The notes: generated by a model from the sequence alone, not told the origin. A DNA stretch of 64,000 nt from Pseudomonas huaxiensis (GCF_003231275.1 NZ_QKVL01000028.1:1-64000); one strand, 5' to 3'; shown: positions 45,503 through 57,302, counted from the first letter of the stretch. Numbers and translations: made by a program.

Positions 45503-46359
45503 ACATCCTCGTCATTGGCCGTAACGGCCAGGTCGCCCAGGCCCTTCAGCACACGTTGGGCAAGCTTGGCCAGTTGCACGTCCTCGGCAGCGACCAGCTC
45601 GACCTCGCGCACCCGCAGCGGATTGCCGGCCAGGTTCGCGCCATCGCCCCCGACCTGATCATCAACGCCGCCGCGCACACGGCGGTGGACCAGGCCGAAA
45701 GCGAGCCGGAACTGGCCTTCGCGATCAACGCCACGGCGCCCGGCATCTTCGCTGAAGAAGCCGCGCGCCTCGGTGTTCCGCTGATCCACTACTCCACCGA
45801 CTATGTCTTCGACGGCAGCAAGGCCGGGCCTTACACCGAAGACGACACGCCGAACCCGCTGGGTGTCTATGGGCACAGCAAGCTGGCCGGCGAACAGGCC
45901 ATCGCCGCGGTGTGCGGTCAGCACCTGATCCTGCGTACCAGTTGGGTCTACTCGACCCACGGCCGCAACTTCCTGCTGACCATGCAGCGCCTGCTGCAAG
46001 AGAAGCCGGAACTGCGCATCGTCGCCGACCAGATCGGCGCGCCGACCTGGGCCGGGACCATCGCCGACAGCACCCGCCAGTTGATCGAGCGCTGGCAAGC
46101 CGGCCAGGCCCGCGCCTGGGGCGTCTACCACCTGACCGCGCAGGGTGAAACCTCGTGGTTCGGTTTTGCCCAGGCGATCAGCGAGCAGCTCAAGGCCCAG
46201 GGCAAGCCCTGCGCCAACCTGCTGCCGATTCCGTCCAGCGAGTACCCGACCCCGGCACGCCGGCCGTTGAACTCGCGCCTCGACTGCAGCCGCCTGCAAC
46301 GCGAGTGGAACGTCAGTCAGCCGGACTGGCATCAGGCGCTGATCGACTGCCTGAAGTAG
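45499..46359 (+). CDS. rfbD: dTDP-4-dehydrorhamnose reductase
   Basis: This 286-residue NAD(P)H-dependent enzyme (rmlD) completes dTDP-L-rhamnose. It has ILVIGRNGQVAQALQ at the N-terminus, NAAAHTAVDQAES and YSTDYVFDGSK, then the YGHSKLAGEQ catalytic pair. It starts with GTG at 45499, overlapping the rfbC stop; the long open frame upstream is inside rfbC. Rhamnose is used for lipopolysaccharide core or O-antigen and rhamnolipids. Confidence 0.94.
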   Translation: MNILVIGRNGQVAQALQHTLGKLGQLHVLGSDQLDLAHPQRIAGQVRAIAPDLIINAAAHTAVDQAESEPELAFAINATAPGIFAEEAARLGVPLIHYSTDYVFDGSKAGPYTEDDTPNPLGVYGHSKLAGEQAIAAVCGQHLILRTSWVYSTHGRNFLLTMQRLLQEKPELRIVADQIGAPTWAGTIADSTRQLIERWQAGQARAWGVYHLTAQGETSWFGFAQAISEQLKAQGKPCANLLPIPSSEYPTPARRPLNSRLDCSRLQREWNVSQPDWHQALIDCLK

Positions 46360-46367
46360 CGCATAAT

Positions 46368-46393
46368 GCGCCAGATCTTTCTGGCGCTTTGTT
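46368..46393 (+). terminator. Terminator between rfbD and dctB
   Basis: GCGCCAG-ATCTTT-CTGGCGC-TTTGTT ends the rhamnose operon nine bases after the rfbD stop and only three bases before the dctB ATG, so dctB's ribosome site is within or next to the hairpin. Confidence 0.7.
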
Positions 46394-46396
46394 GCG

Positions 46397-48211
46397 ATGA
46401 CCATGACCCCCAGCACTCCCCGCCGTCCCCGCTGGCGCAGCCTGGCCTTGTTGGCCCTGTGCCTGGCGCCGCTGCTCTGGCCACTCAAGCATCTGGCCGA
46501 ACATTATTACCAGGAAGAGTTGGCCAGCCAGAACCGCCAGACCCTCGACCTCTACGTCGCCAACCTGCTGGGCATCCTGCACCGCTACGAAGCCCTGCCG
46601 CAGATCCTCGGCGACCTGCCGACCCTGCGCGCCGCGCTGGCCGATCCGTTCCGCCTGGAATACCTGACCAACGCCAACCGCCGGCTCAAGGAAATCAGCA
46701 GCCAGACCGGCGCCGAAGTCATCTACCTGATGGACGCCAAGGGCAACACCCTGGCCGCCTCCAACTGGGACAAGAAAGATAGCTTCATCGGCCGTAATTT
46801 CGCTTTCCGCCCCTATTTCAGCGAAGCCACCGCCGGGCGCCTGGGGCGCTTCTTCGGCCAGGGCACCACCTCGGCCAAGCGCGGCTACTTCTTCGGCGCG
46901 CCCGTGTGGCAAGGCGAGCAGGTCATCGGTGTGCTGGTGGTCAAGGTCGACCTGGACCACACCGAAACCCTGTGGGGCAAAAGCCCCGAACAATTGCTGC
47001 TGACCGACAGCAACGGCGTGGTGGTGCTGACCTCGCGCCCCGACTGGCGCTTCCGCGCCACCCGTCCGCTGACCGAGGAAGAACGTCAGGCGATCGCCGC
47101 GATCCAGCCCTACCCGACCCAGGAACCCAAGCCACTGAGCCTCAACCGCCAGGCCTGGCTGGTGCAGACCCGGCCGATCCCGGAGACCGGCTGGGAAGTG
47201 AACATCCTCGCTCCGCGGGCACTGGTGGACCGCTCGGTCAGCACGGTGCTGGCGGTCGGCGGCGCCACCCTGCTGGCGGTGATGCTGCTGGTCGGGCTGG
47301 TCATGCAGCGGCGCCGGCATTACATGGACCGCATCGACTTCGAAGCCCGCGCCCGTCACGACTCGGAAAAACGCGTGGCCGACCGCACCGCCGACCTCGA
47401 AGGCCTCAACAGCCGCCTGAAAAGCGAAGTACTGGAGCGTGAACAAGCCCAGCAAGAAGCCGCCCGCGCCCAGGACGAACTGGTCCAGGCCGGCAAGCTG
47501 TCGGTGCTCGGCACCATGTCGGCGAGCATCAGCCACGAACTCAACCAGCCGCTGGCGGCCATCCGCAGCTACGCCGAGAACGCCGAAGTGCTGCTCGACC
47601 ACCAGCGCATCGACGACGCCCGCGGCAACCTCAAGCTGATCAACGAATTGACCGGGCGCATGGCCTCGATCATCGCCCATCTGCGCGCCTTCGCCCGTCG
47701 CGACCGCCACGCGCCGGAAAGCGTGGCCCTGCAACCGGCGCTGGACGACGCCTTGGCGCTGTTGGCCAAACGCCGCCGGGCGATGGCCGTCGAGCTGATC
47801 CGCGACCTGCCGGAAGCCACGTTCTGGGTGCAGGCCGGTGAAACCCGCCTGCGCCAGGTGCTCGGCAACCTGCTGGCCAATGCCCTCGACGCCCTGACCG
47901 AAAAGGCCAATCCCCGCAAACTGTGGATAAGTGCCGAGCGGCGCGAAGACTACGTCTACCTGACCATTCGCGACAACGGCCCAGGCTTCACCAGCCAGGC
48001 CATGGCCCGTGCCCGCGAACCGTTTTTCACCACCAAGACCCGCACCCAGGGCCTTGGTCTGGGCCTGGCGATCTGCGACACGCTGATGCGCGCGCTGGGC
48101 GGTGAGTTGCTGCTGGCCAACCACCCCGAGGGCGGCGCGCTGCTGACCCTGCAACTGCGCGTGGCCAAGCCCGGCGCCAATCTTCAGACTTCGGAGGACC
48201 CCTCGGCATGA
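46397..48211 (+). CDS. dctB: C4-dicarboxylate sensor histidine kinase DctB
   Basis: This 604-residue membrane kinase has a first membrane helix (about 14-31), a periplasmic double-Cache sensor (about 40-285), a second helix (AVGGATLLAVMLLVGLVM, about 290), a coiled linker, the phosphorylation H380 in SISHELNQPLAAI, and an HATPase with NLLANALDAL, DNGPGF and GLGLGLAIC. It phosphorylates DctD in response to succinate, fumarate or malate. The arrangement rml-dctB-dctD occurs in P. aeruginosa too. A perfect DnaA-box nonamer lies inside the gene (47932-47940). Confidence 0.9.
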   Translation: MTMTPSTPRRPRWRSLALLALCLAPLLWPLKHLAEHYYQEELASQNRQTLDLYVANLLGILHRYEALPQILGDLPTLRAALADPFRLEYLTNANRRLKEISSQTGAEVIYLMDAKGNTLAASNWDKKDSFIGRNFAFRPYFSEATAGRLGRFFGQGTTSAKRGYFFGAPVWQGEQVIGVLVVKVDLDHTETLWGKSPEQLLLTDSNGVVVLTSRPDWRFRATRPLTEEERQAIAAIQPYPTQEPKPLSLNRQAWLVQTRPIPETGWEVNILAPRALVDRSVSTVLAVGGATLLAVMLLVGLVMQRRRHYMDRIDFEARARHDSEKRVADRTADLEGLNSRLKSEVLEREQAQQEAARAQDELVQAGKLSVLGTMSASISHELNQPLAAIRSYAENAEVLLDHQRIDDARGNLKLINELTGRMASIIAHLRAFARRDRHAPESVALQPALDDALALLAKRRRAMAVELIRDLPEATFWVQAGETRLRQVLGNLLANALDALTEKANPRKLWISAERREDYVYLTIRDNGPGFTSQAMARAREPFFTTKTRTQGLGLGLAICDTLMRALGGELLLANHPEGGALLTLQLRVAKPGANLQTSEDPSA

Positions 48212-49620
48212 CCACCGAGACGCTGATCGACAGCCGCATCCAGGTAATCCTGGTCGACGACGACCCGCACCTGCGCCAGGCCCTGAGCCAGACCCTCGAC
48301 CTCGCCGGCCTGCGCGTGCTGCCACTGAGTGACGCCCAGGGCCTGGCCCAACGCATCGAAGCCGACTGGCCGGGCGTGGTGGTCAGCGATATCCGCATGC
48401 CCGGCATCGACGGCCTGCAACTGCTGGAACAACTGCACGGCCAGGACCCGGAACTGCCGGTGCTGCTGATCACCGGCCACGGCGATGTGCCACTGGCGGT
48501 GCAGGCGATGCGCGCCGGCGCCTATGACTTCCTGGAAAAGCCCTTCGCCAGCGACGCCCTGCTCGACAGCGTGCGCCGTGCCCTGGCCCTGCGCCGCCTG
48601 GTGCTGGACAACCGCAGCCTGCGCCTGGCTCTGAGCGACCGCCACGAACTCAGTGCACGGCTGGTCGGCCAGTCGGCGCCGATCCTGCGGTTACGCGAGC
48701 AAATCGGCGCCCTCGCCGCGACCCGCGCCGACGTGCTGATCCTCGGTGAAACCGGCGCCGGCAAGGAAGTCGTGGCCCGCGCCCTGCACGACCTGTCCAG
48801 CCGCCGCGACGGTCCTTTCGTGGCGATAAACGCCGGCGCCCTGGCCGAGTCGGTGGTGGAAAGCGAGCTGTTCGGCCACGAGCCCGGCGCCTTCACCGGC
48901 GCGCAGAAACGCCGCATCGGCAAGTTCGAATTCGCCAACGGCGGCACGCTGTTCCTCGACGAAATCGAAAGCATGAGCCTGGATGTCCAGGTCAAATTGC
49001 TGCGCATGCTGCAGGAGCGCGTGCTGGAACGCCTCGGCGGTAACCAGCAGATTCCGCTGGATATCCGCGTCATCGCCGCGACCAAGGAAGACCTGCGCCA
49101 GTCCGCCGACCAGGGCCGCTTCCGCGCCGACCTCTACTACCGGCTCAACGTCGCGCCGCTGCGTATTCCGCCGCTGCGCGAGCGTGGCGACGACGTGCTC
49201 GTGCTGTTCCAGCACTTCGCCGATGGCGCCAGCGAGCGCCACGGCCTGCCACCGCACGCCTTGCAGCCGGCGCAGCGAGCCATGCTGCTGCGCCACGGCT
49301 GGCCGGGCAATGTGCGCGAGCTGCAGAACGCCGCCGAACGCTTCGCCCTCGGCCTGGAATTGGCGCTGGATGGCCAGGCCGAAAGCGCTGCCGCACCACT
49401 GGATCTGCCGCCGGCCAACGGCAACCTCAGTGAACAGGTCGAGCATTTCGAGCGCTCGCTGATCGCCGCGGAACTGGCGCGCACGCATAACTCCATGCGC
49501 AGCCTCGCCGAAGCCCTCGGCATCCCGCGCAAGACCTTGCACGACAAGCTGCGCAAACACGGCCTGAGCTTCGCCGACAGCAACGCCAGCGCCGCTGACG
49601 ATCTGGAGGAAACCCGCTGA
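48208..49620 (+). CDS. dctD: Sigma-54-dependent response regulator DctD
   Basis: This 470-residue regulator has a receiver domain with phosphoacceptor D61 (VVSDIRMPGIDG), an AAA+ domain with GETGAGKE, the sigma-54 contact loop GAFTGA near 227 and VRELQNAAERF, and a Fis-type helix-turn-helix at the end (MRSLAEALGIPRKTLHDKL). It activates C4-dicarboxylate transport promoters. ATGA overlap with dctB. The transporter genes dctPQM or dctA are not adjacent here, so it must act at a distance. Confidence 0.92.
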   Translation: MTTETLIDSRIQVILVDDDPHLRQALSQTLDLAGLRVLPLSDAQGLAQRIEADWPGVVVSDIRMPGIDGLQLLEQLHGQDPELPVLLITGHGDVPLAVQAMRAGAYDFLEKPFASDALLDSVRRALALRRLVLDNRSLRLALSDRHELSARLVGQSAPILRLREQIGALAATRADVLILGETGAGKEVVARALHDLSSRRDGPFVAINAGALAESVVESELFGHEPGAFTGAQKRRIGKFEFANGGTLFLDEIESMSLDVQVKLLRMLQERVLERLGGNQQIPLDIRVIAATKEDLRQSADQGRFRADLYYRLNVAPLRIPPLRERGDDVLVLFQHFADGASERHGLPPHALQPAQRAMLLRHGWPGNVRELQNAAERFALGLELALDGQAESAAAPLDLPPANGNLSEQVEHFERSLIAAELARTHNSMRSLAEALGIPRKTLHDKLRKHGLSFADSNASAADDLEETR

Positions 49621-50075
49621 TGAGCAGCGACAGCCACTATCTGGAAAGCGTCCTGCACCAGGACATCCCGCTGACCCGCGACATGGGCCTCAAGGTCCTC
49701 GACTGGCAACAGCAACGCCTGCGCCTGCACTTGCCGCTGGACGCCAACGTCAACCACAAGAGCACCATGTTCGGCGGCAGCCTGTACTGCGGCGCGGTGT
49801 TGGCGGGCTGGGGCTGGTTGCACCTGCGCTTGCGCGAGGCGGGGATCGATGACGGGCATATCGTCATTCAGGAGGGCCGGATCAGCTATCCACTGCCGGT
49901 GACCGGCGCGGCCATCGCGGTGTGCGAGGCGCCGGAGGAGAAGGTCTGGCAGCGTTTCGTCAGCACCTATCAGCGCTACGGCCGAGCACGCCTGAGCCTG
50001 CATACCCAGGTGTTCAACGAGAACAGTGAAGCGCCCGCCGTGGCATTCGACGGGCAGTACGTCCTACATCGCTGA
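49620..50075 (+). CDS. YiiD-C-type thioesterase-fold protein
   Basis: This 151-residue hotdog-fold protein resembles the C-terminal thioesterase domain of YiiD: NHKSTMFGGSLYCGAVLAGW is the helix-bearing active-site region, followed by VIQEGRISYPLPVTGAA. Substrates in the family are acyl-CoA or acyl-ACP thioesters, not established. Its ATG uses the last base of the dctD stop, so it is translated from the same message. It converges on cysQ, overlapping it by twelve bases. Confidence 0.72.
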   Translation: MSSDSHYLESVLHQDIPLTRDMGLKVLDWQQQRLRLHLPLDANVNHKSTMFGGSLYCGAVLAGWGWLHLRLREAGIDDGHIVIQEGRISYPLPVTGAAIAVCEAPEEKVWQRFVSTYQRYGRARLSLHTQVFNENSEAPAVAFDGQYVLHR

Positions 50076-50891
50076 CGCCAGTGCTAGCAGCTTGCCACGC
50101 CACGGCGCGGCAGCGGGCAGGCCGAGGAAGAACGGGTTGAGCAGCGATTCGCGCGGCGGATAAACGAAGGCCTCGCCGTCCAGGCCGAGCACTTCACCGC
50201 CCGCCCCTTCCAGCACTCCTTGCGCGGCCGCGGTGTCCCACTGCGAGGTCGGCGCCAGCCGCGGGTAACAATCAGCGGCGCCTTCAGCCAGCAGGCAGAA
50301 CTTCAGCGAGCTGCCGATATTGGCCAGTTCCAGCTCACCCAGCGCTTCGCCGAGGCCGGCCAGCAAACGCTCCTGCTCCGGGCTGGAATGGCGGCGGCTG
50401 GCAACCACGGTGAACGACTCACCCGCAGGCGGTGCCAGTCGCACCTGGATCGGCTGCACGCTGCCGTCGGCTTCTGCGCGCCAGGCGCCAAGGCCCTGGC
50501 CACCGTAGTAGCAACGGCCATTGACCGGCATCGCCACCACACCGAAGACCACCCGGCCCGCTTCGATCAGGGCGATGTTCACGGTGAACTCGTCGGTCCC
50601 GGCGATGAACTCCTTGGTGCCGTCCAGCGGATCCACCAGCCACCAGCGCTGCCAGCTTTTGCGATCTTCCAGAGCGATGTCACAGTCTTCCTCGGACAGC
50701 ACCGGAATCTCCGGCGCCAGCGCCTGCAAGCCGGCGGCGATGACGTGGTGCGCGGCGAGGTCGGCAGCGGTAACCGGCGATTCATCAGCCTTGGCGGTGA
50801 CCGCGACATTCGCCCGCCAGTACGGCAGGATCGCGGTGCCGGCGCGGCGCGCCAGCTCCACCACGTGGGGCATCAGCTCAAGGTCGTTCAT
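50064..50891 (-). CDS. cysQ: 3'(2'),5'-bisphosphate nucleotidase
   Basis: This 275-residue inositol-monophosphatase-fold enzyme removes the 3' phosphate of PAP formed during sulfate assimilation. Metal ligands are in VLSEED, WLVDPLDGTKEFIAG and PTSQWDTAAAQGVLEGAGG. It follows nudE with an ATGA overlap on the same strand, and the 3' end overlaps the thioesterase gene. Length fits CysQ. Confidence 0.92.
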   Translation of the reverse strand: MNDLELMPHVVELARRAGTAILPYWRANVAVTAKADESPVTAADLAAHHVIAAGLQALAPEIPVLSEEDCDIALEDRKSWQRWWLVDPLDGTKEFIAGTDEFTVNIALIEAGRVVFGVVAMPVNGRCYYGGQGLGAWRAEADGSVQPIQVRLAPPAGESFTVVASRRHSSPEQERLLAGLGEALGELELANIGSSLKFCLLAEGAADCYPRLAPTSQWDTAAAQGVLEGAGGEVLGLDGEAFVYPPRESLLNPFFLGLPAAAPWRGKLLALASAM

Positions 50892-51454
50892 GGCTGGAAC
50901 ACTCCGCGCTGGGTCAGCAGGTCGCGCACCAGATAGAGCGCCGCCAGCGCCCGGCCTTCGGAAAACTGTGGATGCTGGGCCAGCGCCGACAGCTCGCGCA
51001 GGCTGACACGATCGACACGCATCGGCTCCGGCTCATCGCCCGGGAGGTGTTCTTCATAGAGGTCGGTGGCCAGGACCACCTGGATCTTCTGGCTCATGTA
51101 GCCAGGAGACAGCGACAGCTCGGTGAGGTGTTCAAGCTGACGGGCGCCGAAGCCGGCTTCTTCCTTCAACTCGCGGTTGGCGGCCGCCAGCACGTCCTCG
51201 CCCGGCTCGATCAGGCCCTTGGGCAGGGACAGCTCATATTCGTCGGTGCCGCCGCAGTATTCCTCCACCAGCACGGCGTGCTCGCTGTCGAGCATCGCCA
51301 CGATCATCACCGCGCCGTAGCCGTTGCCGCGCCCGACCAGCCGTTCGTAGGTGCGCTCGGTACCGTTGGAGAAGCGCAATTGCACGGCTTCGACACGGAA
51401 CAGGCGGCTGCTGGCGACGATCTCGCGGGAAAGGACGGTGGGTTTCTGGCGCAT
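50888..51454 (-). CDS. nudE: ADP compounds hydrolase NudE
   Basis: This 188-residue Nudix enzyme hydrolyses ADP-ribose, Ap3A and NADH-type dinucleotides. The Nudix box is GLIEPGEDVLAAANRELKEE, then AGF, matching GX5EX7REUXEEXGU. SLSPGYMSQKIQVVLATDL follows the box. It is the first gene of a two-gene unit with cysQ, divergent from yrfG. Confidence 0.92.
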   Translation of the reverse strand: MRQKPTVLSREIVASSRLFRVEAVQLRFSNGTERTYERLVGRGNGYGAVMIVAMLDSEHAVLVEEYCGGTDEYELSLPKGLIEPGEDVLAAANRELKEEAGFGARQLEHLTELSLSPGYMSQKIQVVLATDLYEEHLPGDEPEPMRVDRVSLRELSALAQHPQFSEGRALAALYLVRDLLTQRGVFQP

Positions 51455-51527
51455 GAGGGGGCGGCTCCTTGGCGGTAACGGGTTACTATACCGCCCACGA
51501 TAGCCTGACCGAACGAGAATATTTCAC

Positions 51528-52190
51528 ATGCCTGCCCTCGCCTGGCGCGACATCGATACGGTCCTGTTGGATATGGATGGCACCTTGCTGGACCTCCATT
51601 ACGACAACCACTTCTGGATGGAGCTGCTGCCCCAGCGCTACGCCGAGCACCACGGCATCAGCCGGGCCATGGCCGAGCTGGAAATCCAGCCGCTGTTCGA
51701 GCGCAACGCCGGATCGCTGAACTGGTATTGCCTGGATTTCTGGACCGCCGAACTCAAGCTGCCGATCCGCGAACTGAAGCAGCAAACCGCCAACCTGATC
51801 GCCCTGCGCCCGGACGCCGACACCTTCCTCGCCGCCCTGCGCGACGCCGGCAAACGGGTGATCCTGATCACCAACGCGCACCGTGACTCACTGTCGCTGA
51901 AACTGGAGCGAGTAGCCCTGGCGCCCTACTTCGAGCGCATGATCAGCTCCCACGACTACGGTTTCCCCAAGGAAAACCAGCAGTTCTGGACCGCCTTGCA
52001 AGCCGACACCGGCTTCGATCCGGCACGCAGCCTGTTTATCGATGACACCCTGGCGATCCTGCGCAGCGCCCGCACCTTCGGTGTCGCTCACCTGCTCGCC
52101 GTGCGTCAGCCAGACAGCCGCAAGCCTGCGCGCGATACCGAAGAATTCGCGGCGCAGGAGGATTACCGGGTTCTGTTGGAAGGACTGTGA
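51528..52190 (+). CDS. yrfG: GMP/IMP nucleotidase YrfG
   Basis: This 220-residue HAD phosphatase has motif I DMDGTLLDLHYDNHFW (nucleophile and acid aspartates), motif II in VILITNAHRDS, and motif III/IV in SHDYGFPKENQQFW and SLFIDDTLAILRSA. E. coli YrfG dephosphorylates GMP and IMP. The nudE-yrfG divergent order is conserved across gamma-proteobacteria. Confidence 0.9.
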   Translation: MPALAWRDIDTVLLDMDGTLLDLHYDNHFWMELLPQRYAEHHGISRAMAELEIQPLFERNAGSLNWYCLDFWTAELKLPIRELKQQTANLIALRPDADTFLAALRDAGKRVILITNAHRDSLSLKLERVALAPYFERMISSHDYGFPKENQQFWTALQADTGFDPARSLFIDDTLAILRSARTFGVAHLLAVRQPDSRKPARDTEEFAAQEDYRVLLEGL

Positions 52191-52200
52191 ATCTGCGGGC

Positions 52201-52641
52201 TTACTCTGGAATACGCAGCGTCTGCCCCGGATAGATCTTGTCCGGATGGCTCAACAGCGGCTTGTTGGCTTCGAAAATCTTGTTGTACAGGTTGGCGTTG
52301 CCGTAGACGGTCAGGGAGATGGCGCTGAGGGTGTCACCCTTCTTCACCACCACGAAGCGGGAAGCGGCGACAACCTGCCCGGTCACCGTGAGTTGATCAT
52401 CGACGGAGGCCACGCCGGCAATATTGCCCAGCGCCAGCAGGATCTTCTCCTTCTCCTCCTGGCTGCTCACCTCGCCCTTCACCGTGACCTTGTCACCGTC
52501 CACCGTGGTCTCGATGTTCGGGTTGCCCAGCCCGACCTTGGCCACGTGATCCTTGAGTTGCTCGCTGGCATTGGCGTTACCCGGCGTCAGCAGGTCGATA
52601 AGTTTCTCGCCCGCTTCTTTCACGAAACTGAAAATGCTCAT
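52201..52641 (-). CDS. kbp: BON and LysM domain protein (Kbp/YgaU)
   Basis: This 146-residue cytosolic protein has an N-terminal BON domain (VTVKGEVSSQEEKEKILLAL, about 50-90) and a C-terminal LysM domain (FVVVKKGDTLSAISLTVYGN, about 97-145). It follows E. coli YgaU/Kbp over its full length; that protein binds potassium and is stress-induced. The start MSIFSFVKEAGEKLIDL matches the family. Confidence 0.9.
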   Translation of the reverse strand: MSIFSFVKEAGEKLIDLLTPGNANASEQLKDHVAKVGLGNPNIETTVDGDKVTVKGEVSSQEEKEKILLALGNIAGVASVDDQLTVTGQVVAASRFVVVKKGDTLSAISLTVYGNANLYNKIFEANKPLLSHPDKIYPGQTLRIPE

Positions 52642-52722
52642 GCCACTCTCCTTGGTGATGAATCTCGGAGCAAGGAGTCTAGGTCAGGTTAGAATGCTTC
52701 GCCCGCCAGCCCCGAGACGACG

Positions 52723-53610
52723 ATGGACATCAAACAGCTCAAGTTCCTCATCGCCCTGGATGAAACCCGTCACTTCGGCCAGGCCGCCGCGCTTTGCCAC
52801 GTGACCCAGCCGACCCTGTCGATGCGCCTGCGCAACCTTGAGCGCGAGCTGGGGCTGGAACTGGTCAATCGCGGCCAGCGCTTCGAAGGCTTCACCGCAC
52901 AGGGCGAACGGATCCTTGCCTGGGCGCGCTCGGTTCTCGCCGCCTACGACGGGCTGCAAGCCGAAGCCGCCGCCTGTCGCGGGCACCTCGCTGGCACGCT
53001 GCGGCTGGGAATGGTGCCGCTGTCGAGCTTCGATCCGCTGCCGCTGTTGCAGCGTCTGCACCGCCAGCATCCGGACCTGAGTTTCGAACTCAGCGCCCTC
53101 AGCTCCGAACAGATCCTCGAACAGCTCACCAGCAATCGCCTCGACCTGGGCCTGTCCTACCTGGAAAAACTCGACCACGAACGCTTCGAAGCGCTGCCAC
53201 TGGGCGAGTCGCGCATGGGCCTGCTGTACGATCCGGCGCACTTCCGTTTCGATGATCAGGCACTGCACTGGGAAGCGCTGGCCGAGCTGCCGTTGGGCCT
53301 GCTCACTGCGGGCATGCACTTTCGCCAGTCGGTGGACTACAACTTCCACAGCCGCGGCCTGAATCCGCGCCTGCTGCTGCAGACTGACGCCGTCCATCAG
53401 TTGATCCAGGCCGTGCACGGCGGCCTGTGTTGCGCGGTGATGCCGTTGGGCACAGGGCTGGATGCGGTCACCGGCAAACTGCGCCTGCACCCCATCGAAG
53501 CGGCCTGCACCCTGGCCCCGCTGGGCCTGATCATGCGCCGCACAGCCCCGCGCTCGGCGCTCGCCGAAGCCTGCATGGCCGAATACCGAAAATTGCTCGA
53601 AGAGGCATGA
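52723..53610 (+). CDS. LysR-family transcriptional regulator
   Basis: This 295-residue regulator has an N-terminal winged helix (FLIALDETRHFGQAAALCHV, TQPTLSMRLRNLERELG) and a LysR effector-binding domain (about 92-290). It lies upstream of fdhD and the YdeP-like oxidoreductase on the same strand, with a 94-base gap, and may regulate them. The ligand is unknown. Confidence 0.82.
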   Translation: MDIKQLKFLIALDETRHFGQAAALCHVTQPTLSMRLRNLERELGLELVNRGQRFEGFTAQGERILAWARSVLAAYDGLQAEAAACRGHLAGTLRLGMVPLSSFDPLPLLQRLHRQHPDLSFELSALSSEQILEQLTSNRLDLGLSYLEKLDHERFEALPLGESRMGLLYDPAHFRFDDQALHWEALAELPLGLLTAGMHFRQSVDYNFHSRGLNPRLLLQTDAVHQLIQAVHGGLCCAVMPLGTGLDAVTGKLRLHPIEAACTLAPLGLIMRRTAPRSALAEACMAEYRKLLEEA

Positions 53611-53704
53611 TCGACGGCCTCTATGGAGGCATCAGCAGAAGCGATTAGACGATACCCGAGCGTGGGCCTAGGCTTAAGACTGATTAGCCTGCGGGTATCT
53701 AATA

Positions 53705-54537
53705 ATGAGCAGCAACCCTCCGGTCTGCGCGGCTTCCACGCTTCTGGACGCCCCAGCCGCCAGCGTGCGTTACGACTACAGCCAGCTCGAAGACAACGCT
53801 CCCGCCAGCGCCGACCTCGCCGAAGAGGTAGCCCTGGCCATCGCCTACAACGGCATCAGCCAGGCGGTCATGCTGGTGAGCCCTACCGATCTGGAAGACT
53901 TCGTCGTCGGCTTCAGCATCGGCAGCGGCATCGTCGAGCACATCGACGACATCTACGATGTGAAACTCGCCGGCAACGGTTCGGCCCTGCACGCGCAGGT
54001 GGAAATCGCCAGCCGCGCCTTCTGGAACCTCAAGACTCAACGCCGGCAGATGGCCGGCACCAGCGGCTGCGGCCTGTGCGGCGTGGAAGCCGTTGAACAG
54101 GCACTACCCGACCTCAAGGCCTTGCCCGGCGCACCACTGCCACCCGCCGAGTGGCTGGCCGGCCTGCGCCAGCGCATCAACGCGTTCCAGCCGCTGGGCC
54201 AGCACTGCGGCGCGGTGCATGCCGCGCTGTTCATGGATGCCCACGGCGAATTGCTGATGGGTCGCGAAGATATCGGCCGGCACAACGCCCTCGACAAGCT
54301 GATCGGGGCCCTGCTGCGCCAGCGCATCGACACCACCGGCGGCCTCGCCGTGGTCACCAGCCGCTGCAGCCTGGAACTGATCCAGAAAGTCCTGCGCGCC
54401 GGCATCCAGACCCTGGTCAGCCTGTCCTCGCCCACCGGCCTGGCGCTGCAATGGGCCCGCCGGCACAACCTGAACCTCATCCACCTGCCACAACACAGTG
54501 CGCCGAGGGTCTACAGCCCTGCACGGGAGAATCGATC

Positions 54538-54541
<4 letters not shown>
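53705..54541 (+). CDS. fdhD: Formate dehydrogenase accessory sulfurtransferase FdhD
   Basis: This 278-residue protein moves sulfur from IscS to the molybdenum cofactor of formate-dehydrogenase-type enzymes. The two functional cysteines are C122 and C125 in GTSGCGLCGVEA. GREDIGRHNALDKLIGA and SSPTGLALQWARRHNL are also conserved. Its stop overlaps the GTG start of the oxidoreductase gene, so the pair is coupled. Confidence 0.92.
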
Positions 54542-56874
<2,333 letters not shown>

Positions 56875-56951
56875 TCCCCCTTTGTGGCCCTATCACTGCG
56901 GTATCTACACATCTCTTGGTTCTATGAAGCCCATGAGGCGTCAGTCTGGAT

Positions 56952-57062
56952 ACCGTGTAATGGCGACCAGGCGCTAGCCGGCAGTTTTTCAGCGCTCTCA
57001 AGATCGAGCGCCGCCCGCGCGGCGCATCGCGAGCAAGCTCGCTCCTACATCGGTTGCAACGT
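56952..57062 (+). repeat. Left arm of a 351-bp inverted-repeat element
   Basis: These 111 bases are the reverse complement of 57192-57302 with four differences by eye. The arm contains a REP core (GCGAGCAAGCTCGC) and CGCCGCCCGCGCGGCG. It is not coding. Confidence 0.9.
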
Positions 57063-57191
57063 ACCCATGCCTGTCAGGCCATGGTTGACCGTCTTGGTGG
57101 TTCGACTCGGTTTCGGGGCTGATGCCTCAGCCCCCACTGCACTTTCCAGCCATGCGCCAAGGCTGGCAACGCCGATCCCACAGGCCATGGC
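57063..57191. other. Central part of the inverted-repeat element
   Basis: These 129 bases lie between the arms and have two small hairpins (GGGGCTGATGCCTCAGCCCC near 57115-57134 and CCAGCC...GGCTGG near 57147-57165). No reading frame is supported. Confidence 0.5.
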
Positions 57192-57302
57192 ACGTTGCAA
57201 CCGATGTAGGAGCGAGCTTGCTCGCGATGCGCCGCGCGGGCGGCGCTCGATCTTGAGAGCGCTAGAAAACTTCCGGCTAGCGCCTGGTCGCCATTACTCG
57301 GT
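57192..57302 (-). repeat. Right arm of the inverted-repeat element
   Basis: This is the mirror copy of 56952-57062. The arm ends at CTCGGT next to unrelated sequence, with no clear target-site duplication. Confidence 0.9.
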
